The notes under the pieces were generated by a model, which ran no database searches, was not told the origin of the DNA, and saw only the letters and a list, made by a program, of their open reading frames with translations. Shown piece by piece: positions 24,306 through 36,209 of a stretch of DNA of 64,000 nt. The translations under genes and the position numbers were made by a program. The stretch comes from Thuidium tamariscinum (lineage: Eukaryota; Streptophyta; Bryopsida; Hypnales; Thuidiaceae), in assembly GCA_947034885.2 (NCBI GenBank), contig OX344753.2, positions 3,348,001 to 3,412,000 of the forward strand, read 5' to 3'. Position 1 is the first letter of the stretch; every line of letters begins with the position of its first letter.

Positions 24306-24711
24306 CCTCCTATGGCAATACAATTCAAGGTAGAAGATCACTTTCATCTTTATCTTTTAGATATAATAATTTAAGTTTCTTCAACTTTATTTGTGATGTA
24401 ATTAGCATTCCACTTGCTTCAAAAACAATAACAATAGGAATTTAGTGCTTTCAAAGGTTAGTTAGAAGTCAATACCTTGAAATTAGGGTAAGAAGGACAA
24501 TCGCCTCTATAGAAAACTTTGGTGAGGACACTTCATTTGGTCATCTCCCCTTCAAATTTGGTAGTGGCTGGTCATTGCCTTGGTGTTCTTGTTGTAGGGC
24601 ACTACCATAGCCCACATCAATGTGTTTGTGCCTCGTGAAGTGCAAGCGTGGGGATGCTCTTAACATAGGTGGAGCCTGTTCCTTTAGACCTTCCACTATA
24701 CATTATAGATA

Positions 24712-25278
24712 AGGTAGGAGCACCCATTAATTTCAATGTATCCACTGTTTGACACTAGTAAGAGTTCCCTTGAAAGTATCCCCAAAAGTACTTTGAAACC
24801 TTAATTTCGGTTGGTGGGCTTTGATTTTTTTAGATTTTGGTGTGAGGATTAAGCCACGTTTACGAGGAGTGGAAATTTAGGTGCTCCAGTGAGTCCTACT
24901 TTGAAAATTCATAGAAACTACATACCTTATCCAAAAACTCCTTTTAAAAAAAATTTAATTCATGATTTTCAGTTGCTATTAATGCAAAAATATTCTTGTT
25001 AGGAAAAGGTGCCTCCAACTATGCTGAAATTGCTTAACCCTTAAATGACGCTGCGGACTGCTGAATGACAAAGAATCTTTCCTTCCATGACAGAAATGCA
25101 ACTTTTCATCCTTGGTATTGGGGGTGGAAAGGGAAGATCTTCTACAATACTTTGACTTCCAATGCATATATTTGGTTTTCAAAGTAGGTGATGTCACACG
25201 GTATCAAAATGCATGGTTTCCGTGGCCACCGGTCCATCCTTCAAGGGTTAAATTGGCTCCTCAAAGGTGCTCCTACCT
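24712..25278. mobile_element. TA-flanked MITE, 353-bp family, split by a TTAA MITE
   Basis: Left end TA|AGGTAGGAGCACCCATT, right end GGTGCTCCTACCT|TAG. The interior is the reverse complement of 45335-45687 (for example tttggttggtggg-like and gattttggtgtgagg blocks). It is interrupted by the TTAA-E element at 25034-25251. Removing that element and one TTAA leaves exactly 353 bp, the length of the 45335 copy. Confidence 0.88.
25034..25251. mobile_element. piggyBac-like MITE, TTAA-E family, 218 bp
   Basis: TTAA at 25034-25037 and 25248-25251. Ends are TTAACCCTTAAATGACG and CATCCTTCAAGGGTTAA. The interior matches 9973-10202 (gaatgacaaagaatc, gggaagatcttctacaatac, tttgacttccaatg). It is nested in the TA-flanked element above. 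Confidence 0.88.
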
Positions 25279-25781
25279 TAGGTGTCCTGTACTCTGAAAT
25301 TGTGTGAGCAAAATTCTTCAGGTACTGGCTGGCTGCAGGTGAAATTTTATTTTCAGAATTTGAGAAATTGAGAAATGACATTGAAATATGGAGGGCTGTG
25401 TGGCTGGCTGGCAGGCAGGCAGGCTTGGGTGTGAGACTGTGAGTGCGTTAACTTACCCCTTAACTTTTGGTACCCAAAGCCTGCTGCTGGTGAGCCTGTG
25501 CCTGTCCACACTTGTGAAAGGGAGAGGTAGGTCCCCAGGAGCATGACACCAACTACTGCTGGCTGGCTGGTAAGGTACCTGGAACAAAGAAAGAAATGAT
25601 GAAATGCATGACCTGGTTTTCATCTTGAAAGTCAACCTCAGCACCCGAACTGAACTACCCACCTGGCTGGCTTTCAAAAGAAAAATTTTACGGCTCCATG
25701 TGCTTCAAGAAAAAAAACAAATAAAAATGAATAAAATTAAGGTACACGATCAAAAGAAGAAGAATACAGAAGTTATAACTA
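25279..25781. other. GC-richer stretch with GGCT/GGCA repeats, no gene recognised
   Basis: Simple repeats of ggctggctggcaggcaggc appear near 25400-25425 and again as ctggctggctgg near 25560. Open frames on both strands are compositional and carry no domain. Confidence 0.4.
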
Positions 25782-26091
25782 GGTAGAAGGCTCAGTAATC
25801 GCCCATGGAAGGGCTGAAACTGAATCTTGGGGAGGTGAAACATCTTGAAATATTTTTCAGTATATTCTCCTTTGAAGACAAGTGGAATTGACATCTAACC
25901 CAAGTCGTTTCATATTTTTTGGAGCTTTGTGGAATTAGTTATTAAATTTTGAAGTTGAAAGGGCATAGGGCTCTAAAATGGTACCCTGTCAATACACTGC
26001 TGAAGGCTATGAAAAAGCAACATGTATAAATATTGTACATTTAAGGTAGGGCACCATTTTAGAACCCGCTCCATTTAAGAGCCTTCTATCT
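25782..26091. mobile_element. TA-flanked MITE, ~310-bp family
   Basis: Left CTA|GGTAGAAGGCTCAG, right GAGCCTTCTATCT|TAG. Very similar to 48274-48600 (ctaaaatggtaccctgtc / gggcaccattttagaaccc, gaagttgaaagggcataggg). It is non-coding. Confidence 0.82.
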
Positions 26092-27044
26092 TAGTGAAGG
26101 AGGGGGGATTCCGTAGAGATTTTCGTTGTACTTTTATCAAAGTTGGATCCTATGGAATCCATTTGGACAACCCCTAGTTTGCATGAAAGACTTGTAGTGA
26201 AAGCCCAACTAAACTTAAGGGAAATTGGCTTTCTACAAAATCTGTTGAAGTAGAATGTAGAGTATGTATCTTTAGGGATTCTATTAACCCCTGTGTGTCA
26301 GGGCGGATGTTTTTCCGAGATGTTTTTCAAACGTAGGGAATTGAAACTCTGTTTTCCTTAGCGGATTGTTCATTTGCATTGGATTTGCAAATTAGGCACT
26401 ATTTAGGGTTCTCTGCAATGGTAAATCACGCTAGTGCATGTGCTGGATTGGCCTCAAGGTGCCATAATTGTCGATTGCTACATTCGGGGTACGCAATAAC
26501 AGTCTGAGTAGTGCATTTTGACCGGATATGGCTAGTGACTAGCCGTTGAAGGGAACTGTATAATTTGTAACAATGTTTGTTAGTGCTAAAAGAGATGGCT
26601 ACAAACTTGAATGTGAGGTCGTGGAGGTTAGTTTAGAATGATGTTTGCGGCAATTAGGACGGACACAAGTGAGAGAAGAGGTTCCCGCTTCTAACCCACT
26701 ACTTTCTTTCAACAGTCATATTGCGGAAAGACAAGTGCAACATTCTGGTAGCGATGGCATCTACTACCACTGTAAGAAAACAACAAATTTTGGGACATAA
26801 AACAAACGCGATTTCGTGTCAAAGACGATGTCACCTAAAATCCGTCAAAATGGACAAACAAAAAACATGGCGAAAAAAACGGAAAACACATTCTTTTTTT
26901 TTAGACATCCTTCAAGACAGGTCAATTTGAGGGCTCCAAATAGTGCCATTTGGCAGTGTGGGAAGGTCCACATCAGCAACTTTTGGGTGGGCAGTGCTAC
27001 CTATGATTTTTTTTCGTCCATTGCCTCATCCATGTTTTTTGTGA

Positions 27045-27139
27045 CGTGGACCTCCAAATTATGCTAACATGGGCTTCTAAATTATACTGACTTGGACCCC
27101 AAATTATGTTGACATGGAGTCCAAATTATGCTGATGTGG
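27045..27139. repeat. Minisatellite, ~4 units of 22-25 bp
   Basis: Four degenerate units built on (g)acatggactccaaattatg: gtggacctccaaattatgct, gggcttctaaattatactga, ggaccccaaattatgttgac, ggagtccaaattatgctgat. They lie inside the 5' part of the large piggyBac-like element. Confidence 0.8.
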
Positions 27140-28099
27140 CATGCTTTGTTAGCACACTTTTGGGTCACTTGAAAATTGTAATGGTGTTTTTTAAGATGTA
27201 AAATTAAACATCAGTTAGTACACTATATCTACAATTCCAAGTCAGAAAATAAATAATATTAAAATATAAAATAAAACAAAACAAAACAAAAAATTATTAA
27301 ATTAAAAAACTTAAAAAACTTACCACTTACCTTTTTGAGAATTTTTGATGGTGACATGAAAAGATTACTTCATTTAAAGTTAATGAAAATAAAGGAGAGA
27401 AAGAATATACTTATATCCTTTCTCAGCCTTAGCTGAGACAAAAGATATGGGATTTGAGAAAATGGTAACTTGACAATTGAATATGTTGATGTCATTTGAG
27501 ACATGTCACGTCATTTCAAACATCAAGATGTTTTCTTAAACATCTCAACATTATTTTTCCATATTCCATATGGATTGTCTTTCCTCCCACCACTGGACTA
27601 GTATAAAGACCACTTGTTTTCATCCATATTATGCATCCAAATCATCCATCCATTCCCTTTTTTTTTGCAAAACATGTCATGTGGCTGCCCTTTCTCTAAA
27701 TTTTTCACTTGTGGTCAATTTTTTACCACAAACCATAAATTTTTTAATTAATTTTTAAAAATTAGAATGAACTCTTTGCTGACATGGCCATCTATGTTTT
27801 TTTGGATGTTTGAAAAAATCTTACCATGTTCTATGTGATGTCCAAAAAAACATCCCTGTCTCAATGGACATATCCACATTGCACAAAAAACATGCAATGT
27901 TTCCAATGACATCTAATAAAATCCTACGAGCACTGTTGCATTTTTTAAAAACATGACGTGTTTTTGTTTTGATGACACAGAAAACGCAAGTTTCTTATAG
28001 TGGACAGTTGAGAATTGTGAGGCAAGACTAACATCTGAAGAAGAAGCTGTAATCTCCCAAAGACTATTTAGTTGAGCATACCATGAGCATAAGACAAAC

Positions 28100-29174
28100 A
28101 TTCAAACAGCACGCACAGTGACTAAGTGCTTGAATGAGGATTTCCTCTTCTCTCTTTCTACACCTTGGTTCAACCACTAGTGGCCAACAAGCTCATTTGA
28201 GCCCCATAATTGGCAATACTTATTCAAGAGGCAAGTAGGAAGGCTTTTACACTGGAGCAAACGATTCCCAAAGGGCAATCCACAAGGCTTCCCAACAGAT
28301 ATTGATACCTTCATTTTTGAGTTCTGGTAGCTAGATCGCAGTCACCATGAAAGAGCAGGCGCAACAAAAGGCGCAATCTTGATTGAAGGCAAGGCCTCTT
28401 CAAGAGAGAAGTAGAATCACACGTGCCCTTCCAAGCGCAAGAGAAACACATTCTCAGCCACCACAAGTCACGCCCGACGTCTGCGAGCAGCTTCACTTGG
28501 GGGATATCAAAGGCCAGCAAGAAACCACCGGGTAGAGGAACTCAACGACACCGCAAGTGACTCAGAGTCCACTTTGAATCAGAACCCTAATTCATGACAA
28601 CTTGTAGAATGGGGCGGGGCAAAGTTGAGGTGCATTGGGGGGAAGACGTGGAGGGAGGCGAGGTGGGAAGTTTGGGAATGCACCTATAGCAGCTCAGGGA
28701 GTGGTGGAGTCGACACTTTCTGTTCTGTTGCAACAAGACGGGCAAGATGAACAAGGTGAATGAGGCGGGCGAGGCGAACAAGGTAGGCCAGGCCAACCAA
28801 GTGAGTAAGGCGGGCAAGGCAGGCGTCAGGAAGGGGGCCGGGGAAGGAGTGCTCCTGATTCCTCACCGACGGCATGGCGTGCATTCCACATCACAGTGAA
28901 TTGACACTTACCACCAATTTTGAGGAAGCGTCCAACACGCAATCCATCCAATTGGAAAAGTCCCAATACTCTAATTAGAGTAGCTTCACAATGTGCGCGT
29001 TGAGGGGTGGGTCTACGGTCAGGGAGTCGGGAATTTGCTACGCATCCTCCCGTCGGAAGGGATGTGGCACACTCCGTTGATTTTACGACTAGGCAACCTC
29101 ATCCAACCAAGAACACTCAAGGAAGAGTAGCACAAAATTTAGCGGATTAATTTGAGAATGCTGCTTCTCTTTAA
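28100..29174. other. GC-richer internal part of the 7.2-kb element, no gene recognised
   Basis: Frames of 60-80 codons occur on the minus strand (28311-28520, 28587-28884). The latter is a low-complexity translation of a gcgggcgaggcg / caaggtaggccaggcc purine-rich array near 28735-28830. I see no domain. Its origin, captured host DNA or transposon sequence, is undecided. Confidence 0.35.
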
Positions 29175-30095
29175 GATTGGCTACATGGGTCAAATCACAC
29201 TGAAAGGTACCAAAGGCATTACTTTACTAGGACATGACTAGAGTCCTTTTTTTAAGTTTCAAAGCTTTAAATTACTTTGATGTTGTCATTTTTAAGAAAA
29301 AATAATAAATGGATAGTATTGCTATGGGTTCTTTTGATGATTTTGAAAAAAAAATTCATGAAAAAAATCCTTAAATAAATGTAAATCAGGCTAAATTTAG
29401 GAATTTTTTTACAATATAGCACTTAAGAAGGATTTTTTATCAGAATTTTTTATTCTTATCAAGTATATAGTTATAAAAAAGGATTTTATGAAAATGATTC
29501 TTAAACTAAAAATAGTATAATTTTTTAATCAATTAATTGATTATTGACAAAGTATTAATTTGTTCTAAGAACAAAATTAAACATTTAATTTCAAAAAATA
29601 ATAATACAGAGACCTAGATGTCAATAATATATACACTTTTTGTTTTGACACAATCATCATTTGGATTATTTTATGTATTGAAAAAAACGTTCAAAAATTT
29701 TTACTTCTGAATATTATAGAAAATAAAAATATAATCAATTTGTGTCAAAAATGTCCTTTTATGCTCTATCATATGAATATATACATATATGATTTTTTTG
29801 GATTCAATCACATTATAATTCATTAGAAATTAGACTCCTTTTTGTCCATTTAAAAAGCTAACGCATTGACAATTCAAGTACAATTGGATTTTTAGTAAAG
29901 AATTTTTCTTTTTTCTATGAATAAAATACTATTAGTCTTAACATGATTTGAAGTTCTAATCAAAAAGGACTAAAGTATTTAAAATTAGTAGATTAGCATT
30001 AGAAAACAATAGATTGAAAGAAGTTACATTGCAGATTTTGGTGTGTCTGACCTCTTTTGTGGTACATTCCAGTGTGATTTGACCCACATACAATC
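29175..30095. mobile_element. Inverted-repeat insertion with very AT-rich interior
   Basis: Left arm GATTGGCTACATGGGTCAAA then TCACACTG...GGTACC. The right arm is the complement (GGTACATTCCAGTGTGA then TTTGACCCACATACAATC). The arms match over about 35 bp with a few differences. The roughly 850 bp between them is much more AT-rich than the host element on either side. No target duplication or reading frame is evident. It may be a non-autonomous DNA element of unknown superfamily that landed in the piggyBac-like element. Confidence 0.6.
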
Positions 30096-30672
30096 ACGGA
30101 TTTGGAAAATAATGTTGATTTTACGGGTAGTGTGGACATCAAAACTCCTGTTGTAGCAACCACCGGAGCCTCACTTAGCCATGTTGGTTACTCGGCTACA
30201 ACACCAGGTGCCTCCGAGGTATGTATTATTATTGGAGATTGGCTCCCTCAGGCCCAATAGTGTGTCCCTGGTTTTGTCTATGGGCAATTTGGAGCACAAC
30301 TTTCACAAAACATTTGGGTGGACTTGAACATTCTTGGATTCGATGCAAGACAATGGAGAAATGTGAGGTCGTTTTTGGTGGGAAGATGATGTGCAATGGT
30401 TTGGAGTTGAATTCTATGCTCCAATTGGATGGCGGAAGGTTGCAGTGAGTGATTGCCATTCATTCGAGTTCATGGCACCAAGATTAGAGGGATACACCAG
30501 GCATGGTCCACATTCACCGCAACAGTCACCAAGACATGATGGGAGTGTTGACATTCATAGGAGCAATGGTGTCATAGCACCTTGTGTTTCAAAAGAGGTC
30601 AATATGCCTCAATGGAAGTTGCAACATCCCCCTAGTTGTAAAGAGCCAACTGGAGATTCAAATCAACCTTGA
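30096..30672 (+). other. Possible 5' coding relic upstream of the transposase
   Basis: From about 30101 to 30218 a frame reads TDLENNVDFTG...VGYSATTPGASE and meets GAG|GTATGT, a good match to a plant 5' splice site. From 30391 to the TGA at 30670-30672 a second frame reads QWFGVEFYAPIGWRKVAVSD... and ends in SNQP. The piece has a protein-like composition but I recognise no domain. It could be N-terminal transposase sequence, a second element-encoded protein, or chance. The splice site is inferred from consensus only. Confidence 0.3.
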
Positions 30673-32412
30673 AACTATAGTCCATTCATTGCATGGGATG
30701 GATTTACAAGCGACTTGATTGACTCAAGTTGGATGGCAGGATTTCGCGATTTCACAAGTAACAATTCCGACGACTTCAACCTTGACTTTGAATTAGAAGA
30801 TGAAGACAATATCCACTTGTTGGCACCTGAGTCGCTAGATGCCAATTTATATCGCCATTTTTGCATGGATGATGCTCGGGTGAGGGCTGATTATATCCAT
30901 CAGAAATATGATGATGCACATTGGGGTCAGAGTAGGGAGACGTTAGTTGGTGATTGCTCCACTTTCCTTAGACTTGAACTAGAAGCCTTACGTAGGTTGA
31001 CTCGAGCTACACAACTTGCAATCCATTTTTTCAATCTGTTTTTTTTATGATGCAATCATTCATTGTTTAGTACATGAAACCAATCGTTATGCAACCCAGA
31101 TATGTTAGAAGTATTTGGATAGGACAAACAGTAGAGAAGGTTGGCGTGACATTTGTGCTATTGAGACGAGAGCTTGGCTTGGGTGTGTCATACTAATGGC
31201 CATCAAGCAATTTCCGACCATTAGAGATTACTGGAAGATGGACTCTTTCTATAGGTGCACTATCAGTCCAAAAGTTTTTAAGAGAGAACATTTTGAATTG
31301 TTGTTGCGTTGTCTTCACGTAACAAACAACAACTCTTTGAAGACTGATAGGTCACAGGCCAATTATGATAAGATGGGGAAAGTTAGGTTCTTGGTTGAGT
31401 ATTTTGTGAGGAGATCCAAGGAGTTGTATAACCCTGGTAGATATATTACAGTGGACAAAATGATGGTAGCTTATAGAGGGCATTACTTCAGCATTAGGCA
31501 ATGCATGGCAGCGAAGCCTACCAAATATGGTTTTAAATTTTGGGTAGCTGTGTCGACAGAATCCCGTTACATTTCCAATATAATTCCTTATTTGGATAAG
31601 GGCGGAGAGGTAGATGTGGGGCAAAGTGAGCGTGTTGTTTTAGACCTAATCCGTGGACTTGAGTATCGGAAGCATGTGATAGTAGTAGATAATTTTTTTA
31701 CTTCACCCTCTATGTTCAAAAAGCTATTTGATCTAGGCACTTATACGACAGGTATGCTGAAGGGGCCAAGATTAGGTGTACTGTCTCTTCTATATGGCTT
31801 CAAGAGAGGTGAACATCCCCGCCCAACTCTCTTTTGGCTTATTCATGAGGACCACCATATGGCAGCAACAATGTAGTTCAATTCAAAGCTTGTGATGTTT
31901 TTGAGCACTAGTACTGATCCTATTGCACCTAGGCCACCTACATGTAAGCATTGGGTGAATGGCAGGTACGATGACATAGAGACCACCCCTCAACAATTAG
32001 AATATGCAAAGAACATGGGGGGGTTGACGTGGTAAATCAGATGAGGAGAGATTACACTTGCCAATTTCATAGTCATAAATGGTGGCATAAGATGTTTTTT
32101 TTCATTCTAGATTCCAGTCTTTACAACAGTTGGATACTTTTTGGTGAATACATATAGGGGAGGCAAGAGAATTTAGGAATGCACAAGTAATTTTACTACT
32201 AGATTGCCCAGACCCTCATAGAGCCCACTTTCCCTCTTCTTCGCACTATTCATCCGAGTGGCAAAAATCCAAACCTTGTGCACTTTCCTCAATCTCACAA
32301 AACCTTAGCTAGGCAATGCGTGAAGTGTGCTCGAAAGCAAAACAGTTACTGTGAAGCGTGCAAGAATGTGTATGTGCCGTAGAACTTGTTTCGTGCATGT
32401 TCACAATTGTAG
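30673..32412 (+). pseudogene. piggyBac transposase pseudogene
   Basis: In life this would be a DDE transposase that excises and inserts DNA at TTAA. Visible motifs in order are an acidic N-terminal stretch (DFELEDEDN), the domain entry near 31010-31100 (VHETNRYATQ), REGWRDICAIETRAWLG, VDKMMVAYRG (first catalytic D), KPTKYGFKFWVAVS, VIVVDNFFTS (second D), GTYTTGML, CKHWVNG, then MGGVDVVNQ (third D, with the usual fourth D replaced by N), and a C-terminal cysteine cluster (CVKC...CEAC...C) ending at TAG 32410-32412. Lesions seen: a one-base shift in the T run near 31040-31047, a TAG at about 31106, TAG in place of the expected W codon at 31874-31876, a one-base shift in the G run near 32016-32022, and further stops near 32156 and 32380. 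The longest open piece is 31115-31876. It cannot make an intact protein as written. Confidence 0.93.
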
Positions 32413-33454
32413 GACTTGGGCCCTCAAGGTAGCTTCCATGTAACAGTTGCTTGCTTGCATTTTTCAAGATTGGCTCATTAAAACTGATGAGGCCCATTCA
32501 CCTAGCACCTAGAGTAGTTGCCCCATGCCAAGAGCGGTTCGTGTGGCTTGAAACCTTGCAGAATGTCACCGATTTGCCACACCAAAGAGTCAATGGGTGG
32601 AAAACGTGAACTCTCTCCCAAGCGCCATTTTGCAAAGCATTGTCTTCGATGACTCCTCACCGACCTTGCTGTAGGGATTGCTCCATCAGAGTTTACCTTT
32701 TCGGAGGCTTATTCATTGTAGATACTTGATAGTTTTGAATAGTGAATTGCATTTTGCTACCCGTAGGTTCTTTTTTAATGTGTTAATTCTGTAGTGGTGA
32801 ATCCCTAGTACATAGACATTTCATAGTAGGCATGGCAAATTATTTTGAAACATTGATTTTCATTTTTAAGAAACTGATGTTGAAATTTTGAAACACGACT
32901 ATAATTTGTGCATGTTGCGTTTTCAGTCCTTTGCCCGTTAGGGCGGTTACTATTGCTTGCATCCCAAGCCAAGGACTTGTTGAAGTTTGGCCCGGGGTCT
33001 TGAATACTAGGTCTTCTAGGTTGTCGCAAGCACATGGACGTCCCGGCTTTGAATGAACTGGCTCTAGCCCGACCCTTTGTTGTCCGTACCGTAGTGGAAA
33101 GTGAATGTGATGTGAAGTTGTGCATGTTTTGGACGCACTTGCAACAAGAATGTTTCGACTTTTTCCAATTTTTTTCCCCTGTGATTGTCAGTTTTGTTGG
33201 CTACAACATACTTGATTCCTGGATGAAAGTGATTCTTGGTCTAGCATGTACAAATTCCCAAAGATTTGACATGGAGAAAAAGCACCCGGATTAACAAATA
33301 AGCTTTTGCATTAGACATTATAATCTTCTCATCAGAATAGTGGACTTTTGAGAAAATTGGAGCTCTACACTCAGGCTCTAGTTGGGTTCCCAATGCAACA
33401 GTGAATTTTTCAACAAAGCGGTATACTAAAAATGCTTGTCCCTTCTTTCGGAGA

Positions 33455-33474
33455 CCCCCCCCCCCCCCCCCCCC
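33455..33474. repeat. 20-bp homopolymer C tract
   Basis: An uninterrupted run of 20 C close to the right end of the 7.2-kb element. It may vary in length or reflect sequencing error. Confidence 0.9.
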
Positions 33475-33520
33475 TTGGCTTCTCACTTCTGCCAATCTTA
33501 ATGCGACATATAGGGGTTAA

Positions 33521-35229
33521 AGAATTCACAAAAGTATGAAGAACTATCAATCTTTTGTGATAATTTTTGTTTTGACTTTCTCTACAAATTATAACAATCC
33601 CTATTGAATTAAGTAGTTCTCCCTTGAAAGTCTTGGACTCCCCGAGAATATATAACTAGTACAAGCAATGTCAACAAAAGCCATAAGCCTTATTTCTTAT
33701 TTGACATTGTTAAATTTTCCGCCTATTGGATAGGTATCTATATCTATTAGTTTTGTTTGCTTGGGGTATGTATTGAAGTTGAATAGAATCAAAATTTCAT
33801 AAACAACAATTTATCATCCAATTTCAATGCTCACAATAAAGTTTACTTCATGTTATTTTAAATTAATCTTTATGATTTTCAACAACTAGAATATGGTTTA
33901 GTTGTTTTTAGAATGGCCATTTGTAGACTTAGAAATGTGAAAAAACACTTATTCTTGGGCTCCTTTTCTAGAGAATAAAGTTAACTATAAAGTGGTATAT
34001 TTACATAAAGAAGAAGATTTACTACTGAATTTATAAAATTTCCAAAGCATGGGTGGTTTAGAGGTCAAGAGTCAAAAAGTCATTAAATAGGGAATTCTAG
34101 CCAATGAAGCCAAGGCATGTTTTTTTAGCACTTCATGGTTTGCATCCAGCAACAACAACTAGAATACACATTTTGCATTTGGATTTGAGTGGTTTTCCAA
34201 AAAAAAAATCCTATTGTACATCTTTTCTTGTACTCTTTTATTCTACTATGTTTGATCTAGAATTTTGACTCCAAATTTGTGGCAAGTCTTTCATTTTTCT
34301 CATATTTAAAAAAAATTTAACAATGAAACAATTGCTATTACAAGACCATTTTTTCAATCATTTTTAATCTTAGAAATACAAGACTTGTTTCCATGCATGT
34401 GGAGCTTAGTTACCTTGATAATGAGCATAGGGGTGATTGCAAGAAAGGATTGTACCAATTGGCGTCACAATCCAAGTGATTTTCATGGCATTGGTTATAA
34501 CTTTTGGGGAATTAAGCCAATGTACTTGAAATTTTTATTGAAGATAGACAACTTTATAGTTATAAGATTACTTATTTTTCAGAAATTTCCAAAAATCATT
34601 TTCTAATTAAATTCTAATTTAGTTGATTTGTCAAACTTTGCGATTTAGGGTTTTTTAGTATTGTGGAGTATCCAAAATTAGTGATATAGACTTAAAATTT
34701 ATGTGGTCTATTCCTACACTAAAGATTCATGTGTCCACCAAAAAGAATTTAAAAAAACATTATTTTATATCCTCTACATTCATGCAAATAGGGACCTCTT
34801 GCACATGCAATTCTAAACATTGAGAATAGTTTCAAAATCATTTTTTTGGCGAAATCTCATTACCATAAGTCCTTTTCCAATTTCCAATTTTTAATTTTTT
34901 TAAAATGTCTTTTTCCTATTTTTTACAAATTATTATAAAAAAAAAATGTAAAAAAGCTCATTTTCATGATATTTTGTACTTTTGTAGTTCACCTACTTAG
35001 AAATTTTTCCTTCACTTTTCCTACATAGGATACCTTCTTCTTCAATAAGTATACATTGAAAATATTTTTCATTTAAAAAAAAAATTGTTTTTCTATTTTT
35101 AAAGTACTCCTGGAAAAAATGAATATTATTCCAAAACGAGACAAAAAATGGGAGGCCTTTCTTGCAATCACCCATAGGATGCCAACTTCTTAAGACTTTA
35201 TGTGTCTTTAAGAACCATTCAAAGCACAA
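33521..35229. other. AT-rich sequence, no gene recognised
   Basis: Short frames only (for example 34385-34606). Part of it may be the undetected left portion of the TTAA-A element that ends at 35632. Confidence 0.45.
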
Positions 35230-35632
35230 TTTTAGTTACACCCCAAAATGGAATTTTTGAAAACCATACCTACCCGCAAACTAAAATTGCTCATAACTGT
35301 TGACTCCTTAATCCAAATGGGATGAAACAAAGCTTCCCATGTCTGTAAAAACCTAAAGAATCAATTTGAAATTTCACTTTTGAAAAAAAAGTTTTTTTAA
35401 ATAAGTTTTTTCAGCTGCCCGGGCTGCCCTCCGAGTAAAGAAAACGACATATCATGCCATAACTTTTTAACCACAAAGTCCAAAGTTACGAAAATTGTTG
35501 GGCCTTAAAGCTACTCCTCGGGCACATCTTGTTTAAAAATTGCAGCGAAAAAAAATAAAAATTCCATTCGTAGTGAGCTGCCCCAAAAAATTTATAATGC
35601 CAAAAAATGCACTTGAGGGCTTTAGGGGTTAA
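35230..35632. mobile_element. piggyBac-like element, TTAA-A family, right part
   Basis: Ends GAGGGCTTTAGGGGTTAA at 35632. The interior matches other family members, for example aaatgggatgaaacaaagct (inverted in the 39417 copy). The left terminus was not found, so the start is where similarity becomes visible. Confidence 0.6.
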
Positions 35633-35909
35633 TCCAATAATTTGAGTAGTTTTGGTGACTACTTTAGTCAGAGGGTGCTATATCCTTTAAACCCTTGGAC
35701 GCCTAACTAGTGACTGTAGAAATGAGCCATTTTGGCATTCTATGACATCATCTATTTCAAAACAAAATTACTCATTGGAGGTCGAACTACTATGCAAAAT
35801 CACCCCTTTTAGCACAAAATTTCAAAGTTGAACAATTGCACTTCTATCCTTTAAAAAAGATTCTTTGTCATTTTAATAGTTGAAAAATGTTCAAAGCGTT
35901 CTTTATAGG
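35633..35909. other. Dispersed repeat fragment
   Basis: Contains caaaatttcaaagttgaaca and neighbouring sequence that recurs at 14690-14890, 53920-54120 and 56940-57060. No coding capacity. Confidence 0.4.
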
Positions 35910-35912
35910 ATA

Positions 35913-36209
35913 AGGTAGGAGACTTGAAATCTATGTAGGCTCTAAAACCACCCACCTCCTCAAATGTACATTGCTTGTGCATGTTGCTTTTTCATCTTAT
36001 AGGATTGTACAAACAATGTACATTTGTTAGTCTTAGAGTATAAGTGGATTCGACTTCAAAATTTCATAAGTAATTCTACGAAGCTCCAAAAAATATGAAA
36101 CGGATAGATACCAACTCCACTTGACTTTCAAGGGAAATTTACTGAAAAATATTTCAAATATTTCAAGAAGTTTCAGCTCTAAAATGAGCAGTTTTTGCCC
36201 CTCCTACCT
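35913..36209. mobile_element. TA-flanked MITE, ~310-bp family
   Basis: Left ATA|AGGTAGGAGACTTGAA, right end CCCCTCCTACCT|TG (flanking TA mutated). The interior includes cacctcctcaaatgtacatt and agctccaaaaaatatgaaac, shared with other copies in inverted orientation. Confidence 0.8.

Larger units (their letters stand above)
26284..33520 (+). mobile_element. Candidate full-length piggyBac-like transposon, 7.2 kb
   Basis: The left end TTAACCCCTGTGTGTC and the right end (complement TTAACCCCTATATGTC) agree at 14 of 16 positions and lie on either side of a piggyBac transposase relic read on the + strand. The two mismatches are G/A transitions. DNA near both ends has more G+C and CpG than the surrounding decayed repeats, consistent with a single unit. 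TTAA targets and CCC-starting ends are characteristic of piggyBac. The element is larger than typical insect piggyBacs (about 2.5 kb by family knowledge). It carries a nested 0.9-kb inverted-repeat insertion (29175-30095), a minisatellite (27045-27139) and other unexplained sequence. Pairing of the two ends is an inference from end similarity. Confidence 0.65.
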
